A stretch of 64,000 nucleotides of DNA from Strongylocentrotus purpuratus. Its lineage: Eukaryota; Echinodermata; Echinoidea; Camarodonta; Strongylocentrotidae. The position numbers were made by a program, and so were the translations under genes. Within the stretch, counting starts at the first letter, position 1; each line of letters begins with the position of its first letter. Of this stretch, positions 52,494 to 61,809 are shown one piece after another. Below the pieces are notes generated by a model. It did not search any database, was not told where the DNA came from, and saw nothing but the letters and a program-made list of their open reading frames with translations. The stretch covers positions 23,023,923 through 23,087,922 of the forward strand of contig NW_022145597.1 of NCBI RefSeq assembly GCF_000002235.5. The letters are read 5' to 3'.

Positions 52494-55400
52494 GTGGGGG
52501 GGGGGCAGAGAGAGAGAGAGAGAGAGAGGCAGAGAAAGAGATAGATAGAGAGAGAGAGAGAGAGAGGCAGAGAGGCAGAGAGGCAGAGAGGCAGAGAGAG
52601 AGAGAGAGGAGAGAAAAAGAAAAGATAGAGAGAGAAATACATGTAGTAGGTAAGAGGATACATAGTAAAAATAGAGAGAAGAAATGAAAATATGAAGGTA
52701 GAGATAGGGAGAGAAGGAGGGAGGGATAGATAAATGTAGAGAAAGAAATAGGGAGAGTGAAAGACAGAAATATCAAGAGTGAAAGAGGGTGTATAAAGGT
52801 AGAGAGGAAGAGAGAAAGAGAGAAAGGAAGAGAGAAAGAGGAAGAGAGAGAGATAAAGAGGAAGAGAGAGAGATAAAGAGCACATGTGTTAGCATTATCT
52901 TGTAAATATATGCATGACATCTACATTTTGGATAAAAAGAGAAAGAATATAGTGTCATTTCTCCCATGCAAAGTGTGTAACCTTGTCATTTGAATGACAA
53001 TTCATGTACTTGAAGACTCAGGGACTCCCAAATTTCTTTTTTAGCATAACTGAATTTAGGCTAGGCACATGTAGAAATTTGACTCAATAATCCCCAAGCC
53101 CTTTCTCTCCCCCCCCCCCCAAAAAAAATATCTTCAGCCCCCTCCAAATTTGTTTTGATCATAACTGAATTTACGCAAGGTAAATGTCCAAAATGGATGC
53201 AGTAACCCCGGAGCCCTCCCCCTCCCCCGAGGTAATTAACCTTCTAGAACTGCTCCTCAATAACATTCTTGGAGCAGGTGTTTCATTGATTAAAATTATC
53301 ACCATCATCACACCTATCGTAACTCTCCTCCTCCACCTCCCCTTATGTTTAAATGACATGCATCTTGAGCTCTTGTGATGAAACTGTACTTAAAAAGATA
53401 TCTACTCAGAGCCAGATTGGCATTCACTCATTTACTTTAACACTGAGTTAGTACTCTTCGGGCTCTCATAAGACCCTACTGTCTGAAAACAAGTTCAGGT
53501 TTTTTTCACAAAGATCCTAGGTTGAACATATCTCTAAGTTGGACTTAACAATTATGGAGAGCCGTTAGCATCTTTGAAAATATTTTGTAAAAGATATTTT
53601 AAAAGGCGTAAAATGTTGATTCAAATCATTCATATTTTCCATTTTAAAGGAGATTCCATTTTCTTGATGCAGAATTTATGAAAAATATAAAATACTTGAA
53701 TTTTGCTTTAGAATATATTTTATTTGAAGGCTACAAATGTGCCTTCATTAGGTAATACAAAAGCATGACCCTGCAGTAGCTTTAGTAACAATGAAAGAAT
53801 CTGCCTCTGAGCAGACTACATGCCCTAGGTTAAACACTTTTAGTTATTTGACCGGCTGGTGAGAATTTAAAGAGTAAAACCGAAAATAAAAGGCGTCAAG
53901 TAACGCCTGGCTGGAATGCTCCCCAGGAGTGGAGATTGTGCACACAGTGTGTGCGGGCAAGCACTGAATCCAATGACCGGGATAATAGTATATCTGTAAA
54001 GCGCTTAGAGGCGTCTGAGATGTATTAAGCGCTATATAAAAGCTGAATATCATTATTATCATTAATGACTTCATTCCCTTTGTCTCGCCAGCCGATGACT
54101 CACCTTGGTATGCCGTCATCGTTCTGGATGAAGATCTTTGGAGCGGGCGTGTTGTTGAAGGCGTTGGGTGGCTGTGAGTTGGTTACCCTGTTGTACGATG
54201 GGGGCTCTCCATTGGATCCATTGGCTCCATTGGCCCCGTTGGCCACGCTGGTCCCAAAGGCCACGTTAGTCCCGAAGGCTCCGTCCAGCTCCTGGAGGTC
54301 AGAGGATCGTGGCTCTTGCATCAGGGTGGGCTGCATTGTTGCATAAACTGTCAAAAAGAAGCGCACAGGATAATATTGGTAATAGTTTGTTGTCATCTGC
54401 TGCAGATGATAACCTCTCAAGGCGCTTTTATACAACGCCGACTAAGATTCTTGCAACCTCATTGGTCAATTCTTGATCACATAACATGCGCTAAAAGTAC
54501 CATTGAACGGTATCATTCTCCAGCCGTGCAATTGCGTTTGATCCTTTCGCACCACTGCACTCTGACGTCACTAACGATGTACAAAGTATATTGTGCGCTA
54601 AGTGACGTCAGAGTGCAATGGTGCGAAAGGATCAAACAAAATTGCACTCCACATCAAAATAAACATAAATCTTTGTACGCGAGGCGCATGGTTTGCTGCT
54701 TGCTTAATAATGCACGCTCACTATCGCAATTTCATAAATGAAAAACAAACAAAAAAATTGCTGAGATTTAGGCCCGATGATTGCTGTAACTCCTAGTAAT
54801 TACATTTGTAGCTTCATTTGGTATATTATGTCACTAAGTACCGTGCATGAGCTCCTACATGTACATGGACATACGAAAGCATCTTATCAAAGGAGGACGA
54901 TCGAGAGACGATGCTTTTTCAAAATTAAGATTTTAACAGAAATAAAATTGGCTCGTCTTACCTGGGTTGGCTGCTGACATATCCACATTGGAAACGTCTG
55001 GAGGCTGGGCGTTCTCGTCATTCTGTGAGTAGGGCGCCATCTGTGTTCCGGCGAGGAGAGTGGCATTCTTGATGACCGTCAGGAGCACCCTGTTGCTGGT
55101 GGCTTTCAAGACGGCGACCGCGTCCTCGTGGGTCACCTCTACCAGGTTGTTATCGCCAACCTGAGAGGTCAAAGGTCACATCAAGGATAAGTAATTTCAA
55201 ATATTCGGCTGAGCAGAAGGGCAAGATCTGTTTATCCGGCAGGACTAATACCTCATGTTCTATGAGAGGTCTAATATTGTCTCTTTGGAGCATAAAGGAT
55301 GTTAGGAAGCATATTTTATCAGAGTTAATGCCATTCTGGCTCTGAACAGAGGATATGTACAGTTCAACTACTGTTTTGGGTTCTACAGCACATGCTGCTG

Positions 55401-58400
55401 TGACAATAGTACGTAATAGTAATTTAGGGCACTGTGTTACAAAACATGCATGTTTAAGGCTACTCGTACATCAGACTTTAATCATATGGGCCCCATTTCA
55501 CAAAATTTGTCATCAGTGACAAACAACAGTTTTTGTTGTAAGCTAGTGAAATCCTTACTTTGTCACTTGTCATTTGTCACTGATTTTTGTCGTTGAAAAA
55601 AGACTTTGTGAAACAGGTCCCCGATCCTTTATCTTCTTTAACAGGACATCATTACCATGAAAACAATACAAAGTTGGACCCTGACAACAAAAATCGATCC
55701 CAACTCACCGCTGTGATCTTGTCTCCGACCTGCAACCTCCCGTCTTGCTCTGCGGCGCCCCCGTCGATGATCTTCGTGACGAAGATGCCGTTGTCGCCGG
55801 GGACGTGCTGGTTACCCTGACCCCCTGCGATGCTGAAGCCAAGCCCCTTGGAGCCCTTGATGAGCTCGATGGACAGCGTCTTGCCAGTGGAGGGGTTCCT
55901 TGGCCATCTCCTTAGAACCTTGGGATGGACAGAAAGAATTGCTTGATTAATTCATTATTCAGTGAAACCTGTCTATAAAGACCGCCCAAGGGAGACAAAA
56001 AAAAGTGTTCTTTATAGGCCCCTTTCTCTTTTTAAAGGGATCCGGTATCTTTGTCTCAGATTCTGAAACAAAATCCTGGATTTAGCTCATGCTGCAATGA
56101 TAATTATAACCATTAGGTCAGTCAGGGACCCCACGACTTTTACAACCGATCGCCTGTCTGATTATCAAGATATTTATGATTGGAAATCGAAACCAAATTT
56201 CCTATCGGTTTTCATAACGCTATAGACTATTGGGGAAAATGAGTATGGTAAAATCGGTCACTCAAAGATTTTTACTTTTTTGAGGCACTTCTTGATCATT
56301 TTGAAGCGCACTTTTTTTAGGGCTTCAATATTACACCCTATCACAGACACTGATAACATGTAGGGCTGTGCATCTCAGATTTAACATTGTTAAATGATGC
56401 CTTTAAGTTCTCCCTTCTGAAGTACTCACCATGTGTACGGTGTTGCCCGCCCTCTTGAGGGCATCGACGGCTAGTTGGTGTGAGACACCCAGGATCTCCC
56501 ACTCATTGACTTTGCATATCACATCGTTAACTCTGCAACAGAAACAAAAGAAGAACATAATGAGGTAATACAAAGAACAGAATTAAAACTAAACAAAAAT
56601 CAAGAACTTACCAGTTTGATCAGTAGAATAAGGGAATAGTTAGTAGGTACCTGGTAAGATTCATTCCTTGAATGCACTGAGCGCTACGGTTGCCCGAACT
56701 TAAGTCGGAGTAATAATATCCAAAGTCCTTTGGAAGCACAGCGCTATACAAGAATGATAATTTTATTATCATTATTATATCATGCCCTGAGGAATACTTA
56801 ATTCAAGGCAATGTCTTATAGAGTGTTTGAAAAATTAAAGACTGATGGCACGTTCTCTATATATCAATCATAGCTTAACAAACCCTTATCTCTTTAGTAG
56901 GGCATTGGGATTGATATCAAGTGTGAACAATTTGAATCAATCTTAACTTTTCAAACATGTAATAAAAAAAGTCAGGACCCTGGATTTCTAAATACCTGTA
57001 CATCCAAAATGTTGTTTATTTCACTTACTTGGGAAATTAACATCTGCTGGGCAGCTAAAATGTGGATTGTTCTCATATTTAGCAGCATTTCAAAAAGGCT
57101 TTAGTGGAAAGCAATTTGAATCCAAAGCTCTCAGTATTATTCAAATTAAATCTCATTTACAGCACAAATGCACCCACTTCTGATTAATTTTCCACTCGAA
57201 CTATTAAGTCTAATAAGACATTTTGAAGAGTGAATTACTGGTGTCTTCCATCTATTACCGCAGCAGCCCCTGGAAAATATATGGTGAAAAAGAGATTGAA
57301 ATGATCCCCATCTCGGCATAGTCCCTCAGTATCCCCTCTCTGTAACTTCATATAAAGTTAAACCACTGATACACCATTTTTTCAAGAGTGACTTACTTGA
57401 GTCTTCCATCTACCACTGCAGCACGCCCTGAAATAAGTTTGGTGATAAAAGTACCCAAATCCTTCCCGATATGGGATTCTTTACCCCCCTACTAATATGA
57501 ATTTTCTTGGAAGAGTGACTTACTTGGTGGCGAATATAAGGGATTGTCTCTTTATGTGGGGGGGGGGGGGGGGGTCATTGATCCCCCAACATTATCTAAA
57601 GAACAAGCTACTAATACACCACGTTTACTTACTTGAGTCTTCCATCAACCGCTGCAGCACCCCCTGGAATAAGTTTGGTGATGAAGATACTGGGATCGTC
57701 TCCTATGTGGGGGTTGTCGGTACCCCCGGCGATGCTGAAGCCTAGACCCGCCCCACCCTAGGGGTAGAGAAAAAGGGAATGGAATATTTTAAGAATGAAA
57801 AAAAAGCATGTCATGTTCAGTTTTCATAATTATACATCCTTAATAATGATTACATCTATGAATAGATCAACTGACATCTACATTTAAACGTCTAAAAGCT
57901 TAACCACATTTATTGATTTGCTTTTGTATGCTGTTAATACCATCAATGTTGTTCCCAACATCCAATATCTATGTTTCTCATATATTTCTACTATCCAACA
58001 TGCAACCTTTTTCTTTCTCATGTTAACGACATTCTCCACCACATTACACAGAGTAATGACAGGTTTTTTCAAATTATTGAACCATTTTCAAATTTACACA
58101 AAATTGAACAGGCAAAAGATTGGAGTGATGTGCGTACACATACAAGCCTTTATTATAAATGGCCTTGTCGAAATGTCAATATATTTTCTCATTAAAACAT
58201 GTTGGTATCTCATTATGTGCAAAATTCAAGGGCAGAGCTAGTAGCCATTGGTATTCATCATAATTTTGAATACATTGAATAAGAGGACTGGATGAAAGAG
58301 AAAAGAGAAAAGAGAATCTAGAGGAAAAACATACAATATGGAGAAATTTAAAGAGAAGGTTGAGTTCTGGTACAGGTTACAAATAATTTTTGAGTTTTCT

Positions 58401-61085
58401 CCTTCTTTTTGATCGTTTGTAAAAGAAGATTATAACAGGTATGTACTAGGTATGACAAGTACTTTTTTTCTGAAAGGCCTTCATGTTCCAAATATGGCTG
58501 GAAATAGCTTTAAAGAGTTGGCACCAATTTCACACATGTGTGTTTTGTAATAAAATTTATACAATTTGTTCGTTTAACAACTACATTATTCTTACCCTTA
58601 ACAAGTTTTTATATATTTTTTATAGTATGTGAAAAACTGATTTGTCTTATAACAAAAAAGACAAAAAGCGCAAGCTTACTGTAGGATTTGGAGGTGATTT
58701 TCCTGACAAATCTAGACAATGTATTGGAAACCGTCTGCAATCATTTTCAAACATTCAATATCTTTTCAAAATTTTTAATTTTTTAATTTGCTCTAGTAAA
58801 AGAGAAATATTTCCTCATAATGACTTTTGATGTTTTATATAATTTTGAAGCCAAGAAGGGCTATATAACACAGAGGGAATCCCTTTCTGGATCTGAAAAT
58901 AGAATATTTTATTATTTTTTTTAACAGAGTTCTTTTCCAAATTTCCAGGGTTACTTTGAGGAGCTCCTTACAGCTGAATCAAACCCTATGGTCATAATAC
59001 ACCTGTAAAGCACCTAGAGACATCATTAATGTATTAAGCCCTATATGAACCCAGAATAGTATCATTACTATTATTATTAATCTTTCTATATGCCTATTGA
59101 AAAATTGCACAGGACGGTTAACGTCGAAGAGAAAGCTAGCATTTTCCTCTGAATATGTCAGAGAGCTTGATCAATATCATGCATCTTGGCTCGATCAATA
59201 GAAACGCTAAAAATCAACAAACATCGGGCACTTGAGGACGACAGCGAACCGCCCCACCCCCTAAATTTAGAAACTAGCCGGTGGAGGTCAAAAGAGAGCT
59301 GAAATTGTGCATTAAAGATAAATTTCAGTACTGGTTAGGTGAATGAATTGTAAAACAAACTGGCTCAGTCTGAGAGCAATTGTGAAAGGTTGATTGTGTA
59401 ATATTGATATATAATGTGAGGTTCTGAAATACTCAAAATGAAAATAAATGGGACTCATTCTTGCAGACAATCACATGGACTGCTCACACAAATGGGTATA
59501 TGGGACTACATACAAATGTTTGGTTCAAATTTGTCAGCAATTATCAACATATTTTAAACATGAAGGAATTGAATAGCAATGCTTTGCAGGGAACATTTCT
59601 GCTACTGTATGATATTCTTCTGAACTGACATAAAAAGAAGGAGAATGGTGACTAATTATGTTTTATCTTGGTCAGAACTAAACCTTCTCTTTACAGTGTT
59701 CAGGGCAGAAGTTAAGGGGCTCTCCATCAGTATTCACTCACTATAGGGAAATAGAGCAATTAGGTCAATTCAATTACATACTGTATGAAGCCTCAGTGAG
59801 TCACGAATCTCAATTTTTTTTCACCAGAGGATTAAATTCTTGAGGCTTTGAATAATTAAACACTGTTCAGTTCAAAACTATGAATTAATCTACTGGGTCA
59901 ATGGTAATTTTGTTCTAGATTCAAGATTGGGGGTGGGCGGGAATGGGAGATTGAAATTGTTCAACTGTATGGGCATAAAAATATGATCATTCCATTTTGA
60001 CTTTGTTTAATAATGAGTATCATTATAACTATGAACTAATGGGCCAATGGTAGTTTTGTTGATGGGGGGGGGGGGGGGGGGGGGGGTGGAGGGATGAATG
60101 TGCGAGAGGAGAGTTGTGTTCAACTGTTTTTGGATCAAAGATTTTACATTTGGACTGAGCTGACTAAAGGATGTGAGAAAGAATATATCCCAATTGCACA
60201 AGTCAAGTACAAGTATATCTAAATTGATTGAAATGTTCTTTCTGCATGGTGATGCATTACCACATCCAACGAGCGGGCGCACGCTATCAAATGTTGGGTT
60301 AGGAAGAATAAGGCTGTGCACGATAGTGTCTGATGGATGATTTCAAAGCACACAGAAGCGAGTCTAAATTGAAACTACCCTGGGAAATCAACATGAAATG
60401 TGCGACATATGTTGGATGCCTGTGACTCAGGGGTCACAAAATCGACCAGACTGAAATTTTTGCAAAAACGACTCGTTGGAGGGGCTGGTAGTAGGTTGCA
60501 ATAGTGATAGTAATTTGGAGAGATAAGAAAAACTGCTCTGGTGCAAAAAGACTGAAATTTAGAAAACAACTCGATGGAGGCGCTGGGAGTCCATTGGAGG
60601 AGGAGGAGTTGGGATAATAATTTGGAGAGAGAATAATTGCTCATATGCAAAAAGAATTTATGAAATGTTATCTACTCTGTCTCAGTCTCTGTACAGTATT
60701 CTGTAGGGGATTGACTTCAAAATGGGAGAATGTAAGAGAATGAAGTTGTCATTAAGAGGTTGAAGAAAGGAGAAATGATGATGTTTGAGATGAGGAGGAA
60801 TGTCTTTTTAATAATTCATTTCATATTTCAGAGACTTGGGGAAGTAGTAGTACAATGAATGAACAAATGAGAGGGAATGAGAGAGAGGGAAGGAGAGGGG
60901 AGGGGAGGGAGGAGAGGGAGGGAGGGAGGGAGGGAGAGAGGGAGGGAGGGAGGGAGGGAGAGAGGGAGGGAGGGAGAGAGAATGAGAGAGAGGGAAAGAG
61001 AAGGAGGGGGAGGGGAGGGGAGGGGAGGGAGGGAGGGAGGGAGAGAGATAGAGAAGGAGTGGGGGAGGGGAGGGAGAAAGAGAGA

Positions 61086-61130
<45 letters not shown>

Positions 61131-61769
61131 AAAATGGTAAGAGTCAAATGACTGAAATGAACTGGAATAATGAGAGGACTCTAATCAATAAAAAACAAAA
61201 GGATGCAAAAAAGAAAAAAAAAAAAAAAACAAGTTCTGATTTCAGATTAATTGAATCAATGGCCCAATAGTCATAGCAAATTAATGATAACTTTTCTGTT
61301 CATATTTAGAAGAAAAAGAGTAAATTATGATTTTTGTTTACTTCAACTAGCACACAACTGTCTAACTATGGAATAATCTCTGTTACAATTTTTCATCAAT
61401 TTGGTAATTTGAGTATCAGCGATCCAATGAGAAATATCAAATAAGTCCTCCATAACCTGAAAATGCAGAATAATTTCATCTCTTTCTATCAAATTTTAAG
61501 TGCAAAAGAAGAACAGAGAAAAATGGCATATTTCTTTTTCTCTTTGTATCATACATGTACATCTGTCCAAAGATGAAATTACATCTGTCAAGATTTTCTC
61601 CCTAGTTTGAGGATATTTAGAGAACAAATCCCCTTGTAAGGACATCAAGCTTATTGTACAGAGGGAAATCTGTAACTCTATGAATAATTGAATCTCAAAT
61701 GATGGCTCCAGATATCAGGATTTAAAGGGCATGCATAATACGGTTCTTATGCTAGCAGCCACATACAGA

Positions 61770-61809
<40 letters not shown>

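Noticed and set aside
52147-52920. 257-residue frame containing the PDZ3 half
   Set aside because: Only 52183-52339 is DLG; the rest is translated CT repeat and intron upstream of the acceptor.
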